A stretch of 64,000 nucleotides of DNA from Paraburkholderia panacisoli (GTDB taxonomy: Bacteria > Pseudomonadota > Gammaproteobacteria > Burkholderiales > Burkholderiaceae), in contig NZ_VTUZ01000036.1 of assembly GCF_008369935.1 (NCBI RefSeq), positions 37,990-101,989 on the forward strand, read 5' to 3'. Position numbers and translations under genes: made by a program. Position 1 is the stretch's first letter; the number at the start of each line of letters is the position of its first letter. The notes under the pieces were generated by a model. It ran no database searches, had not been told where the DNA came from, and was given only the letters and a program-made list of their open reading frames with translations. This document shows, in pieces, positions 1 through 8,989 of this stretch.

Positions 1-743
1 CCGAGATGACTATGGCCGGCAAGCGCGGCACATACCGCGTTGGGTAACGCACCAATCCCCATCTGCAGGCAGGCGCCGTCGGTAACAAGCTCGGCAATCA
101 GCGCGCTGATCGTCCGGTCGTGTGCAGTCGCCGCTTTTGGCTTGAGCTCGGGTATCGGGTGATTCGATTCCACGATCGCATCCACTTCCGATACATGCAA
201 CAACGAATCGCCGAAGACGCGGGGCATGTTCGGGTTGACTTCCACAATCAACCTGCGTGCGGCGCGCGCGACGCCCGTCGTGTAATCGTTGTTGGTGCCG
301 AACGTAAAGTAGCCGTTCGCATCCATGGGCGACACCATCACCAGCATTGTGTCGACCGGGATATGGTCAGCGAATAGCCGGGGAGACTGGCTAAACGAGT
401 TAGGCACGTAGAACACGACCTTGCGGTTGCCGTCCTCAACGCCGAGCTTGATGAGCTCGCGCTCGGGAGCGCCCATGAACATGCAATGCGGCAGGATCCG
501 GCCCATGAGCGAATAGCGCAGCAAACTATTTCGCAAAAACGCTTCCGAGTGAAAGTAGTAGACCTTCAGCGCATCAATGTCCCCTGCTTCGGCGCGCGCC
601 CCTAACGCCTCGAGTAATGAGGGTGGCTGCGACATCGCCATCCCGAGCGCGATTGACGAGTCACTGTGTAGTGTCGAAACCGCTTGCACTGCCGATGTAA
701 GCTTGCTCTTGTACAACTCTTCAACTTGAAATCTGAGGTTCAT
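1..743 (-). CDS. ict: Itaconate CoA-transferase-like protein (acetyl-CoA hydrolase/transferase family), 3' end outside window
   Basis: The reading frame is open from an ATG at 743 to the left edge, so only about the first 247 residues are present. It belongs to the acetyl-CoA hydrolase/4-hydroxybutyrate CoA-transferase family: the stretch VNPNMPRVFGDS followed by DRTISALIAELV and GACLQMGIGALP is typical of its N-terminal half. The next two genes encode a MaoC-type hydratase and a CitE-type lyase, the same trio as ripABC/ict-ich-ccl of Yersinia and Pseudomonas, which converts itaconate through itaconyl-CoA and citramalyl-CoA to acetyl-CoA and pyruvate. The itaconate assignment rests on this context; the family alone would also fit 4-hydroxybutyrate or succinate CoA transfer. 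Confidence 0.8.
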   Translation of the reverse strand, partial: MNLRFQVEELYKSKLTSAVQAVSTLHSDSSIALGMAMSQPPSLLEALGARAEAGDIDALKVYYFHSEAFLRNSLLRYSLMGRILPHCMFMGAPERELIKLGVEDGNRKVVFYVPNSFSQSPRLFADHIPVDTMLVMVSPMDANGYFTFGTNNDYTTGVARAARRLIVEVNPNMPRVFGDSLLHVSEVDAIVESNHPIPELKPKAATAHDRTISALIAELVTDGACLQMGIGALPNAVCAALAGHSHL

Positions 744-758
744 GAGTACAGCTCCGGA

Positions 759-1286
759 TCAATAGTTGGCGTCGGTTTCGGGTGAATGACCGCGCTTGTA
801 GATCAGCATCGTGCGTTCGAACGTCATTACGATCTTGCCGTCCTGGTTGAGTCCTTTTGTTTCCACGGTCACGATCCCCTGCGTCGGACGACTCTCCGAC
901 TCGCGCTTGGATAGCACGGTGGATTCCGCGTAAAGCGTGTCGCCCGCAAATACCGGATGCGTAGCCTTGACCTTGTCCCAGCCCAGGTTGGCCACCACTT
1001 TCGCACTCACGGTGCGTACGCTCATTCCGGTAATCACAGCGAGGGTGAAGGTGCTGTCGACCAGCAGCTTCTTCCACTCGGTCTTCGCGGCATAAGCCGC
1101 GTCGAAATGGACCTGCTGCGTGTTCATGGTGAGGAGCGTGTTCCAGATATTGTCGACATCGGTGATCGTTCTGCCTGGCCGATGCTCGTAGATCGTCCCG
1201 GGAACAAAGTCCTCGAAGTACAGGCCAGACGTTTCGCGGAAGCGATTTTCTTCAATCTGGCGATACGCGGAAATAGAAGATGTCAT
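759..1286 (-). CDS. ich: Itaconyl-CoA hydratase-like MaoC/hotdog protein
   Basis: A 175-residue single hotdog-fold protein of the MaoC dehydratase family. The family-typical segments GLYFEDFVPGTIYEHRPGRT near the N-terminus, the dehydratase helix region around NTQQVHFDAAYA, and HPVFAGDTLYAEST are visible. In Ich/RipB proteins this fold hydrates itaconyl-CoA to citramalyl-CoA. It lies 15 bp upstream of the CoA-transferase gene and 25 bp downstream of the lyase gene, all leftward, so one transcript is likely. Mesaconyl-CoA hydratase is the nearest alternative. Confidence 0.8.
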   Translation of the reverse strand: MTSSISAYRQIEENRFRETSGLYFEDFVPGTIYEHRPGRTITDVDNIWNTLLTMNTQQVHFDAAYAAKTEWKKLLVDSTFTLAVITGMSVRTVSAKVVANLGWDKVKATHPVFAGDTLYAESTVLSKRESESRPTQGIVTVETKGLNQDGKIVMTFERTMLIYKRGHSPETDANY

Positions 1287-1311
1287 GATGTTGCCCTAAA
1301 GAGATAAGTTG

Positions 1312-2145
1312 TCAGACTGAAGCCAGCACGCCACGCGCTTCACGAGCAATGGCCTCGTCGATCATGCGCCCGTCCACGATGCCCACGCCGTGCTCGTTTG
1401 CTTCGAGCACGCGTTTCGCCCACGTAACGCGATCGGCGGACGGCGTGAACACGCGGTTAATAGATTCAATATGTGAAGGGTGAATGGCGCTTTTGCCATG
1501 AAATCCATTGGCGAGCGCGAAAACCAGATCGCTTTGCAAAAGGTCAGCGTCGTGAATGGCGAAGCACGGCGCGTCAATCGCCTCGATGCCAGCCGAAGCA
1601 CACGCTGCCGCTACGCGACAACGCGCGACCTGCAGCGCGAGAGAGTCGGATTGGGCAAGCACATCGGAGGCATAGTCAGCGGCGCCAAACATGAGCGCCC
1701 CGACATAAGCGCTGGATCTGGCGATCGATTCGACCGCGAACATGCCTCGCGCCGATTCGATCAGGGGAACCAGCACGCTCGTTTTACCGGCTTGATCGAA
1801 CAGGCTTGCTACGAGTGCCACCTGATCCGGCGATTCAACTTTCGGCAGCAGGATAAAATCGGGCATACGCGAGGCGTCCAGCAACGCGGCAAGGTCGTCC
1901 AGGCCGAAGCGCGTAGAAACTGGATTGATGCGCACCGCAAGCCGCGGCGTGGTTTCGTTCAGAGGCGTGTTGAGCCACGCAAGGAGATTCTTTCGTGCAT
2001 CCGGCTTCTCAGCGGAGGACACGGAATCTTCGAGATCGGCGATGGTAATGTCCACACCACTCTTGGCCGCGCTTAAGAGACGGTCAGGACGAGTGGCGGG
2101 TGTGAAGAGCCAACTACGAGTGGGACAAGCAGAACGATCGGACAT
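1312..2145 (-). CDS. ccl: Citramalyl-CoA lyase-like protein (CitE/HpcH aldolase family)
   Basis: About 277 residues with the CitE-like TIM barrel. SWLFTPATRPDRLLSA opens the protein, DITIADLEDSV supplies the acidic loop, AVRINP the conserved arginine strand, and LIESARGMFAVESIA and GKSAIHPSH are family signatures. It is expected to cleave citramalyl-CoA to acetyl-CoA and pyruvate. The ATG at 2145 is chosen; an in-frame GTG at 2157 is possible and neither has a strong ribosome binding site. It sits between the LysR gene and ich in the same direction. Malyl-CoA lyase or citrate lyase beta are alternatives, less likely without other citrate lyase subunits. Confidence 0.78.
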   Translation of the reverse strand: MSDRSACPTRSWLFTPATRPDRLLSAAKSGVDITIADLEDSVSSAEKPDARKNLLAWLNTPLNETTPRLAVRINPVSTRFGLDDLAALLDASRMPDFILLPKVESPDQVALVASLFDQAGKTSVLVPLIESARGMFAVESIARSSAYVGALMFGAADYASDVLAQSDSLALQVARCRVAAACASAGIEAIDAPCFAIHDADLLQSDLVFALANGFHGKSAIHPSHIESINRVFTPSADRVTWAKRVLEANEHGVGIVDGRMIDEAIAREARGVLASV

Positions 2146-2256
2146 GACGCTTTGCACCTGAAGAATGTTTTGACCTCTTCATTCTCGTGATGCAGCGCGC
2201 GGCTGACAATGCGGCAATAGTGGTGTCAGCCTTCGGAAATCCGGAAGCCTTGATTT

Positions 2257-3171
2257 TCAGGTTTTGCTGCGTGACTGCTTGGAGCCGCTTGCGATCAGGT
2301 GGTCGAACAGCAGACGAGCGTAGGTTGGGAGTGCGTCCCGCTCGCTCACGCACACGCGCATTTCACGCAGCGCCCAGGTATCAACGAGACGTAGAACACG
2401 AATACCCATGGTGCGCTTGCATCGGCGGGCCGCCGACTCAGGCACGACTGATACGCCCACGCCATTCTCGACCAGACGGCAGATCGCGTCGAAACTCCGT
2501 AGCTGGATACGCTGGCGAATCCGCCGGTGCAATCTGCGCGCATGGCCCTCCAAATAAGTCTGAATCGATGCGCCGCTCGCATACCCCACGAAATCGTGCT
2601 CAAGCAAGTCCTCGAACGCAATGTCGTGCATGCCTTCGAAGCCGGGTGCAGACGCGGGCACGACGGCGCACAGGCGATCGGTGACAAAGGGAAACGCTTG
2701 CAACGCGCCCATATCTGCCGCCGCGGCCACGATGCCGATGTCTGCCACGCCATCCATCAGCGCCTCGACGATTTCGTGACTCAGGCGCTCTTCAACTTCA
2801 ATGTTGACGTTGGGATGTGCTGCAAGGAAATGGCTGACAGGCGTCGGCACAAACTCTGTGAGCGCGTTGGTGTTTGCCAGCAGCCGCACCGTGCCTTTCA
2901 GTCCATGGGCGAACTGGCCAAGGTCGTCGGTCAATCGCTGCATGGAAGCGAGCGTTGAGCGTGCGTGACGTAACAACGTATGGCCTGCTTCCGTAGGTTG
3001 GACGCCGAGCCGCTGGCGCGCGAGCAACGGCACGCCCACTGCTTCCTCCATTTGCTTGATGCGCCCGCTCGCCGAGCCTAGAGCCAAGTTTACCCGCGTG
3101 GCGCCGTGCGTAATGCTGCCCGCTTCCACCACGGCCACGAAAAGCCGTAAATCCGCTATGTCGAAGCGCAT
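2257..3171 (-). CDS. LysR-family transcriptional regulator of the itaconate genes
   Basis: A 304-residue LysR protein starting at the ATG at 3171; a longer frame to 3303 adds a basic, unrelated N-terminus and is rejected. The winged helix-turn-helix occupies residues 1-60 (RFDIADLRLFVAVVEAGSIT, then SGRIKQMEEAVGVPLLAR) and a periplasmic-binding-like effector domain follows. It lies 100 bp upstream of ccl in the same direction and is divergent from the truncated transporter at 3316, leaving about 145 bp for a shared control region. Itaconate genes of other bacteria are commonly LysR-controlled. Confidence 0.88.
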   Translation of the reverse strand: MRFDIADLRLFVAVVEAGSITHGATRVNLALGSASGRIKQMEEAVGVPLLARQRLGVQPTEAGHTLLRHARSTLASMQRLTDDLGQFAHGLKGTVRLLANTNALTEFVPTPVSHFLAAHPNVNIEVEERLSHEIVEALMDGVADIGIVAAAADMGALQAFPFVTDRLCAVVPASAPGFEGMHDIAFEDLLEHDFVGYASGASIQTYLEGHARRLHRRIRQRIQLRSFDAICRLVENGVGVSVVPESAARRCKRTMGIRVLRLVDTWALREMRVCVSERDALPTYARLLFDHLIASGSKQSRSKT

Positions 3172-3315
3172 GAAGTGTCTCCGTCTTCGTTTTCGTTGAT
3201 TCCACGAGCGATCAAGCCTACGGAAAACCCCAAGGATACCTTCGCGAACTCCGCATTGTCGCCGAACGTCGCGCCTTGGACAATGGCCCCACAAAATCAG
3301 CAAACGGAGACAGAC

Positions 3316-3528
3316 ATGGCGAACCCTTCAGAAGACATCGCGCGCGATCATGCGCCCAACTTTCGACACGCTCGTACGATCCAACGGCGCGCTGCCACTG
3401 TGAGCCTCATCGAGTCGGTGATTGAATGGTATGACTTCTTCATCTTCGGCACCGCTGTCGTAGAACGCAATAAACATGTCAACTTCGCGACATTAAACTC
3501 GTCAATTCGCGGGGCCACGGTGCATTGA
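3316..3528 (+). pseudogene. Truncated MHS-type MFS transporter
   Basis: The frame from 3316 gives a hydrophilic N-terminus and then ATVSLIESVIEWYDFFIFGTA, the hallmark of the first membrane segment of metabolite:H+ symporters (about 430 residues when intact). Homology stops at about residue 48, near 3462. After that the frame enters IS-like sequence and ends at 3528. Its divergent position beside the LysR gene suggests it once imported the substrate of the itaconate genes. Nearly the whole transporter is missing, so it cannot function. Confidence 0.8.
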
Positions 3529-3583
3529 AGGGCGAGAAGCCTTGCTGGGCAATGGCTTCCGGGACGCGAATAAACATGTCAAC
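3469..3583. repeat. Two 15-bp direct repeats exactly 100 bp apart (IS end remnant)
   Basis: AATAAACATGTCAAC occurs at 3469-3483 and again at 3569-3583. Repeated short motifs of this kind are typical of IS termini, IS21-like ends being one example. Their position directly after the break in the transporter marks the insertion point. No transposase of that element is left; 3584-3770 shows no recognisable gene. Confidence 0.5.
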
Positions 3584-3775
3584 TGCCCGAGTCGCTTACC
3601 AACGAGAATCCGGAGTATGCAGACGCCGCACGCTGAGGGTGTCGCAGACCAAGCGGCACCGCCCCCGGCGGGCACAAGCCGGCCATCTAGAGCCGTTCAC
3701 CATGGCTTGCGCATGGACGGTCGAGCGTCAGCTGCGCACTCGACAGCGGACCGTCGGGGCGCCACACGGCTAGTG

Positions 3776-4201
3776 TCCCATTCCGTTGTTAACTGCTCTA
3801 TGTTCGCGTAGCATGTTGACGTCAACGGAATGGGAGACGCCAACATGCCGATGGGACGACCGAAGGCCGAACTGATGCTGAGCGAAGACGAGCGCTCGCA
3901 ACTGATTTCGATAGCACGTTCCCGTTCGATTTCGGCTGCGTTGGTCACGCGTGCGCGCATCGTACTGGCAGCGGCTGACGGAGAGCCCAACAGCGCGATC
4001 TCCCAGCGCCTGCAACTCACGCGCGCGACAGTGGGCAAGTGGCGTCTGCGGTTCCTGGAGCAGCGCATCAACGGACTGTATGACGAAGTACGCCCGGGCA
4101 AGCCGCGCACGATCGATGATGAGCAACTGGCCCAATTGATTCACAAGACCCTGCACACCAGGCCTACGGACGGCTCGCTGAGCTTACCTTGCCGCACTTG
4201 A
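3776..4201 (+). mobile_element. IS630-family element, left end and truncated transposase
   Basis: The transposase frame begins at 3830 (or ATG 3845) and shows the IS630 N-terminal helix-turn-helix half: MGRPKAELMLSEDERSQL, then AVTRARIVLAA-like and SQRLQLTRATVGKWRLRF segments. Only about 115 of the usual 340 or so residues remain; similarity is lost after DGS near 4183 and the frame stops at 4201, so the DDE domain is absent. A perfect 13-bp inverted repeat (TCCCATTCCGTTG at 3776-3788 and its complement at 3823-3835) lies just upstream and probably belongs to the element's end. Confidence 0.78.
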
Positions 4202-4237
4202 CTTATCGCGACAAAATCGACTCCTCCGAACCATATT

Positions 4238-4579
4238 TCACTGTTGCCGTGACAAATCGAAGATGAGCGCCGCTTCGACCCATTTCTCGCCGGGTGGGGT
4301 CCACGGCGTCGGGGCCTGGAAATTCCACATCAGGCGCTGCCATTCCGTCAGCACCGGATCGCTTGCTTCAGCATCCGCAATGCGCTGAGCGCTGAAGACT
4401 GTGTCATCGGTCTCCATCAGCATGCATAGCCGGGTCCCCAGCCGGAAGATTTCCATACAGGTGATCCCCTGGCTGCGGAGATGATTCGCCACCTCGGGCC
4501 AAATCTTGCGGTGCATGGCCTCGTACTCGGCGATAAGATCAGGGGAATCCTTGAGGTCCAACATCAGGCAGCGTCTCAT
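4238..4579 (-). CDS. L-fucose/L-rhamnose mutarotase (DUF718/RhaM-type)
   Basis: A 113-residue protein from the ATG at 4579; the longer frame to 4744 adds non-conserved sequence. RRCLMLDLKD at the start, YEAMHRKIWPEV with its conserved histidine, GITCMEIFRLG, and the C-terminal tryptophan-rich MWNFQAPTPWTPPGEKWVEA are typical of the sugar mutarotase family. These proteins interconvert alpha and beta anomers of deoxyhexoses. It is the last gene of the leftward deoxysugar cluster, separated from the lactonase by a decayed SDR. Confidence 0.82.
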   Translation of the reverse strand: MRRCLMLDLKDSPDLIAEYEAMHRKIWPEVANHLRSQGITCMEIFRLGTRLCMLMETDDTVFSAQRIADAEASDPVLTEWQRLMWNFQAPTPWTPPGEKWVEAALIFDLSRQQ

Positions 4580-4802
4580 CGCATTCTCCGACGGTCGTGT
4601 AAATTGCTGCGCTTTCTGTGCAGCGCAATGCTGTGATTCAAACCCGCTTTCTCCTGATGTGACTGGAAAAAGACCTGCAGCACGTCGGTGGTCCCACGAA
4701 CGAACCTGGCAATTGACGCTCCCTTTCCTGTCCCATCGGTCCATAACGGAGGAGTTTCATCTTGTCTTTTCGTCGTTGCTGAGACGGCACCGAATGGCGC
4801 AG

Positions 4803-4985
4803 TTAATTCGACCAACCGCCATCGATCAAGTGGATCTGGCCGGTCGTAAACAACGACTCATCGGATGCAAGGTACAAATCGAGCGCTGCGACCTCCTCGG
4901 GCTTACCCACACGTCCCATTGGCTGACGCGCGACGAACGCCGCATGTACCTGCTCGACACTCGCCTTCGGGGGCATTCCAGCGTC
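4803..4985 (-). pseudogene. C-terminal stub of an SDR (2-keto-3-deoxy-L-fuconate dehydrogenase type)
   Basis: Reading leftward to a TAA at 4803-4805 gives about 60 residues ending ARQPMGRVGKPEEVAAL, YLASDES, TTGQIHLIDGGWSN. This is the end of a classical short-chain dehydrogenase; the terminal IDGGWSN resembles enzymes that oxidise 2-keto-3-deoxy-L-fuconate. No Rossmann motif or YxxxK precedes it; the sequence runs straight into the end of the lactonase gene at 5009. The N-terminal 75 percent has therefore been deleted. Confidence 0.75.
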
Positions 4986-5008
4986 CCTTCACCGTGGTTT
5001 AACAAACT

Positions 5009-5839
5009 TCACAAGCGATAGAATGCTCCGGCGTTCGCACCGAAAACCGCGTCGCGCGCCGCGTCGGACAGTGACGCAAGCAAAGTGTTCGCCACCGAAT
5101 GCCATAACAGGTAATCGCCGTTCATGTTGAGCACAGGCCAGTCACTGCCCCACATCAGGCGCGCCGGGCCGAAGGTATTCAGCAAATGATCGACATACGG
5201 CCGTAGGGTCTCTTCAGTCCAGCCGGGTGCGGCTTCGCTTGCAAGACCCGAAAGTTTGCAATGAGTATTCGGCAGGCGCGAGAGGCGCGTGGTGCCGTCG
5301 GCCCACGTTCGCCAGCCGGCATGGCCATCGCGGACCGGCGGCTTCGCGCCATGATCGACCACGATGCGCAACTGTGGAAAGCGCGCCGCAAAGGTCTCGA
5401 GCGCTTCGACGTGGCGCGCGAAAATCAGCGCGTCGAAGGCGACGTCATGCGCGAGCAGCGCCTCTACGGCGGGCGCTAGTGCAGGATTAGCGATCCAGTT
5501 GTCATCCGGCAGGTCTTGCAGCATCGGGCGCACACCCTTGAACTTTGGATCGCGTGCAAGCTCGGCGATTAGCGCGGGTGCTTCGGGCACGAGCATCGGC
5601 ACCCAGCCGACGACGCCCCCAATCGACGGCTCACGCGCCGCCAGCGCCAGCAGGTAACGGGTCTCAGCCAGAGTCGGCGCGGCCTGCACGACGATCGTAC
5701 GTTCGATGCACGCAGCAGACGCCAGGGGTGCCAGATCTGCCGGCAGGAAGTCACGCCACAACGGGCCCAGCTCGGGGGTGAGCCATCCGTAGTCGCCGCG
5801 GCTGCGCTGCCAGAAATGCTGATGCGCATCGATCTTCAT
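5009..5839 (-). CDS. Amidohydrolase, L-fucono-lactonase-like (COG3618)
   Basis: A 276-residue amidohydrolase-2 protein. MKIDAHQHFW carries the HxH metal motif, GDYGWLTPELGPL and ERTIVVQAAPTLAET are family-typical, IVVDHGAKPP holds the next histidine, and MWGSDWPVLN the conserved aspartate. COG3618 members hydrolyse aldonolactones such as L-fucono-1,4/1,5-lactone. The start overlaps the aldo/keto reductase stop by 4 bp (ATGA). In the inferred pathway it opens the lactone made by the upstream dehydrogenase. Other sugar lactones are possible substrates. Confidence 0.82.
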   Translation of the reverse strand: MKIDAHQHFWQRSRGDYGWLTPELGPLWRDFLPADLAPLASAACIERTIVVQAAPTLAETRYLLALAAREPSIGGVVGWVPMLVPEAPALIAELARDPKFKGVRPMLQDLPDDNWIANPALAPAVEALLAHDVAFDALIFARHVEALETFAARFPQLRIVVDHGAKPPVRDGHAGWRTWADGTTRLSRLPNTHCKLSGLASEAAPGWTEETLRPYVDHLLNTFGPARLMWGSDWPVLNMNGDYLLWHSVANTLLASLSDAARDAVFGANAGAFYRL

Positions 5840-6963
5840 GAGCGCTCCCGTGCAAGCTCACGGACATGCGTGGCTGCCGCGCACTCGCCCGGCACCGGCG
5901 CCCGTTGATCGATCAAGCCGAGTTCTTTCAGCTCACGCCAAAACGCGAGTGGAATCGGGAGGGCGAAACCGCGTGCGTTATCGATCATTTCGTCCGGTGA
6001 ACGTGCGCCCGTCACGATGCTTTTCACCGTCGGATGCGCATACGGAAACTGTAACGCGGCAGCGCTCAGCGGTACGCCGAACGTATCGCACACTGCGACA
6101 AAACGCTCGACGCGAGCCACAATTTCCGGCGGCGCGCTCGCGTAGTTGAACGCGGGGCACGAGCCATCCGGACTGTGTGCGGGAACTCCACGTCCGCGCG
6201 CAAGAATGCCCGAATTGAAAGCGCCTCCGATCAGCACGCCGACGCCGCGTGCGTCGCAGATCGGTAACAGGTCGTCAAGGACAGTCTGCTCGAGCAGCGT
6301 GTACCGTCCCGCGAGCAGCGCGCAGTCGAGATCGAATTCGCGCAACGCATCGACGATCGCGGCACTCTCATTCACGCCTAGCCCCACTGCGCGAACGACG
6401 CCCGCCGATCGCAATTCGTCCAGCGCCTTGAATCCGCTGTCCGAAAGTTGTCGCCAGTAATGCGCCGCTGTCTCCGGTTCGTTGCCGTGCGTATAGCTGC
6501 CGATGTCGTGCACCAGCAGCACGTCGATACTTGCCATCCCGAGGCGTTGTAGACTGTCTTCGAACGAGCGCAGTATGGCGTCGCGCGTGTAGTCGAAACG
6601 CACCTTGAACGGAAACGGATTCGCCCAGCCGCCCTGCGAGACGGCTGCGCCGCCCGCGTCGGCCGGTGTCAGCATCCGCCCTGCTTTGGTCGATAGCACG
6701 AATTCGTCGCGGTTGCGACTCGAGAGCGCGGCGCCCAGCCTGTGTTCGCCCTTCGTATAGCCGTAGAACGGCGCCGTATCGAAGTACCGCACACCAGCAT
6801 CCCAGGCTGCGTCGACCGCGGCGAGTGCCTGTGCGTGGGTCACGTCGCGATACATGCCAGCGATGCCCGCCGATCCGAAACCGAGCGCGCTGAACCGCAA
6901 TGGTGTGGGACGCTCGCGCATGCCCCTCACTGCGTCTCTCCCAGGCTGCGCGCGGTCCATCAT
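5836..6963 (-). CDS. Aldo/keto reductase, D-threo-aldose/L-fucose 1-dehydrogenase type
   Basis: Up to 375 residues. The ATG at 6963 overlaps the dehydratase stop (ATGA) and has GGGAGG just upstream; an ATG at 6921 with GAGGGG is a credible alternative because the conserved part begins at LRFSALGFGSAGIAGMYR. The AKR tetrad is visible in RYFDTAPFYGYTKGEHRLG, LSTKAGRM and VLLVHDIGSY. Members of this subgroup oxidise L-fucose and related D-threo aldoses to lactones with NAD(P). The neighbouring lactonase, dehydratase and importer fit that role. Confidence 0.83.
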   Translation of the reverse strand: MMDRAQPGRDAVRGMRERPTPLRFSALGFGSAGIAGMYRDVTHAQALAAVDAAWDAGVRYFDTAPFYGYTKGEHRLGAALSSRNRDEFVLSTKAGRMLTPADAGGAAVSQGGWANPFPFKVRFDYTRDAILRSFEDSLQRLGMASIDVLLVHDIGSYTHGNEPETAAHYWRQLSDSGFKALDELRSAGVVRAVGLGVNESAAIVDALREFDLDCALLAGRYTLLEQTVLDDLLPICDARGVGVLIGGAFNSGILARGRGVPAHSPDGSCPAFNYASAPPEIVARVERFVAVCDTFGVPLSAAALQFPYAHPTVKSIVTGARSPDEMIDNARGFALPIPLAFWRELKELGLIDQRAPVPGECAAATHVRELARERS

Positions 6964-8096
6964 GCGCCTCCCGCGGCGACACACGCGGCGGCCATACCGA
7001 TCGACTTGTGCACGTGCTGGCTCGCGCCAATCACATCCCAGTCCCAATCGATGCCAAGACCAGGCTCATCCGGCGCGACCGCATACCCCTGCTCAATCTT
7101 CACACGCGAGCCCGTGAGAGTGTCGATCTGCGGGATGTATTCGACCCACGCGGAATTCGTCACCGCGGCGCACAGGCTCACATGCAGTTCCATCAGGAAA
7201 TGTGGGCAGATCGCGATGTTCATCGCCTCGGCAAAATGAGCAATCTTCAACCACGGTGTGATGCCGCCGACGCGCGCCACGTCTGCCTGCACGATCGAGC
7301 AGGCGTCTGATTTCATATATTCGGCGAACTGCGCGGGGTGATACATCGATTCGCCGACCGCGACCGGCACCGCTGTGGCTGCGCTCAGTTGCCGATGGCC
7401 AGCGATGTTTTCGGCGGGCAGCGGTTCCTCCAGCCATGCGAGGTGCAGCGGCTCGAACGCGTGCGCTCGCCGCAGCGCCTCGGAGAGCGTGAACCCCTGA
7501 TTCGCGTCGACCATCAACTCGAAGCTGCCGCCCACCGCTTCCCGCACGGCCGCAAGTCGCCGCACATCTTCGGAAAGATGCGGGCGCCCCACTTTCAGCT
7601 TTGCGCCGCAGAATCCGAATTCCTGTGCCTGCAGGGTCTGCTCGACAAGTTCGCTCTCCGACAGATGCAACCAACCGCCCTCTGTCGTGTAAGTCCGCAC
7701 ACGCGGCTTCGCACCGCCTGCCGCAACCCACAACGGCAGTCCGGCCACGCGCGTATTGCGATCCCACAGCGCGGTATCGATTGCGGCAAGCGCGAGACTC
7801 GTGATCGCGCCGACCGCGGTCGCGTGCGTGTGATAGAACAGATGCCGCCAGATCGCTTCATATTCCGCGGGATTGCGGCCGATGAGTTGCGGCGCCAGAT
7901 GGTCGTGCAGCAACGCGACGATCGACGAGCCGCCCGTGCCAATCGTATATGTGTAGCCTGTGCCGGCGCTGCCGTCACTACAACGGATCGTGACCAGCAC
8001 CGTTTCCTGAATGACAAACGACTGGATGGCATCCGTGCGCCGCACCTTCGGCTGAAGGTCGACCTGCCGGATTTCTACGGTTTCGATGAGGGTCAT
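6960..8096 (-). CDS. Enolase-superfamily acid-sugar dehydratase (mandelate racemase family)
   Basis: 378 residues from the ATG at 8096, 7 bp after the permease stop. Metal and catalytic positions can be read: KxK at 166/168, D197 in VDANQG, E223 in LEEPLP, E249 in VGES and H299 in CPHF. This arrangement is that of mandelate-racemase-type acid-sugar dehydratases. Context suggests it dehydrates L-fuconate or a related aldonate. It is shorter than the well-studied L-fuconate dehydratases (about 430-440 residues), so it may be a different subfamily acting on the same or a similar acid. Confidence 0.8.
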   Translation of the reverse strand: MTLIETVEIRQVDLQPKVRRTDAIQSFVIQETVLVTIRCSDGSAGTGYTYTIGTGGSSIVALLHDHLAPQLIGRNPAEYEAIWRHLFYHTHATAVGAITSLALAAIDTALWDRNTRVAGLPLWVAAGGAKPRVRTYTTEGGWLHLSESELVEQTLQAQEFGFCGAKLKVGRPHLSEDVRRLAAVREAVGGSFELMVDANQGFTLSEALRRAHAFEPLHLAWLEEPLPAENIAGHRQLSAATAVPVAVGESMYHPAQFAEYMKSDACSIVQADVARVGGITPWLKIAHFAEAMNIAICPHFLMELHVSLCAAVTNSAWVEYIPQIDTLTGSRVKIEQGYAVAPDEPGLGIDWDWDVIGASQHVHKSIGMAAACVAAGGA

Positions 8097-8103
8097 GTTT
8101 GTT

Positions 8104-8985
8104 CTATCCTTTGACGCCGCCAAGCGTGAGACCTGCAATCAGGTGCTTCTGAACGATGAACGTGAGGATGATGGCCGGAATGATGATGATTACGGCCATG
8201 GTGCACATGCCGGCCCAGTCCACCGTGAACTGCGCGGTAAAGTCCATCAAGCCGACGGGCAGCGTTTTGGTATCGGGGCTGCGGCACAGTTGCGACGCCA
8301 GCGCGAACTCGTTCCAACTAGTCAGAAACGCGAAGATCGCAGCCGACGCCACGCCCGAGCGGGCCAGAGGCAGTTCGATATGCCAGAACGCCTGCCAGCG
8401 GCTGCAGCCGTCGATCTGTGCGGCCTCGGCGAGTTCTGCCGGCACTTCGCGAAAAAACCCGTCGATCAGCCAGACCGTGAACGGCACGTTCATCGCGAGG
8501 TAGACGATAATCACGCCGACATGCGTGTCGAGCAAACCCGTCCACGCCCACAGCATGAAGATCGGCAGCGAGAGCGCGATGCCCGGAATCGCTCGCGTGA
8601 GCATCAGCACAACGAACAATAGCTTCTTGTGGCGGAACTCGAAACGCGCAAACGCATAGCCGCCGGCCACCCCGACCACGATCGCAGCAAGCGTGCTCGC
8701 TAGAGAAATCACCACCGAATTAACGAAGTACTGGCGAATCGGCAGCGACGCGATTCCGCCAAAGCCGAACACATTGCGAAAGTTGTCGAGCGTATAACTG
8801 CCGGCATCAAGCAGTGGCTGGTTCGACAGAATCGCGACATTCGAGCGGAACGCATTGAGCATGACCCAAAGGCCTGGCACGCAGATGACCGCCATCACGA
8901 GGAACACTGCGAGCCACAGAGCACAACGTCTCATCGGTGCTTGCAGCGTATCGAATGTGGAAGCGTGATTGAAAGTAATACTCAT
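8104..8985 (-). CDS. Sugar ABC transporter permease (MalG-like)
   Basis: 293 residues from the ATG at 8985, chosen because it lies 4 bp after the preceding permease stop. Six membrane segments can be seen, beginning LWLAVFLVMAVICVPGLWVM. The EAA coupling loop reads ELAEAAQIDGCSRWQAFWHIELPL. The protein ends LIAGLTLGGVKG, the usual MalG-type terminus. It forms the inner-membrane channel with the permease encoded just upstream and is powered by the ATPase at 11424-12488. Confidence 0.9.
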   Translation of the reverse strand: MSITFNHASTFDTLQAPMRRCALWLAVFLVMAVICVPGLWVMLNAFRSNVAILSNQPLLDAGSYTLDNFRNVFGFGGIASLPIRQYFVNSVVISLASTLAAIVVGVAGGYAFARFEFRHKKLLFVVLMLTRAIPGIALSLPIFMLWAWTGLLDTHVGVIIVYLAMNVPFTVWLIDGFFREVPAELAEAAQIDGCSRWQAFWHIELPLARSGVASAAIFAFLTSWNEFALASQLCRSPDTKTLPVGLMDFTAQFTVDWAGMCTMAVIIIIPAIILTFIVQKHLIAGLTLGGVKG

Positions 8986-8989
8986 GATG

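Noticed and set aside
3525..3811. Two overlapping rightward frames after the truncated transporter
   Set aside because: No family resemblance, Arg/Pro-rich shadow-like composition, and located in IS debris.
3776..3835. TCCCATT/AATGGGA arms resembling the TetR operator
   Set aside because: The spacing is 34 bp, not 6, and the arms are part of an IS630-end inverted repeat.
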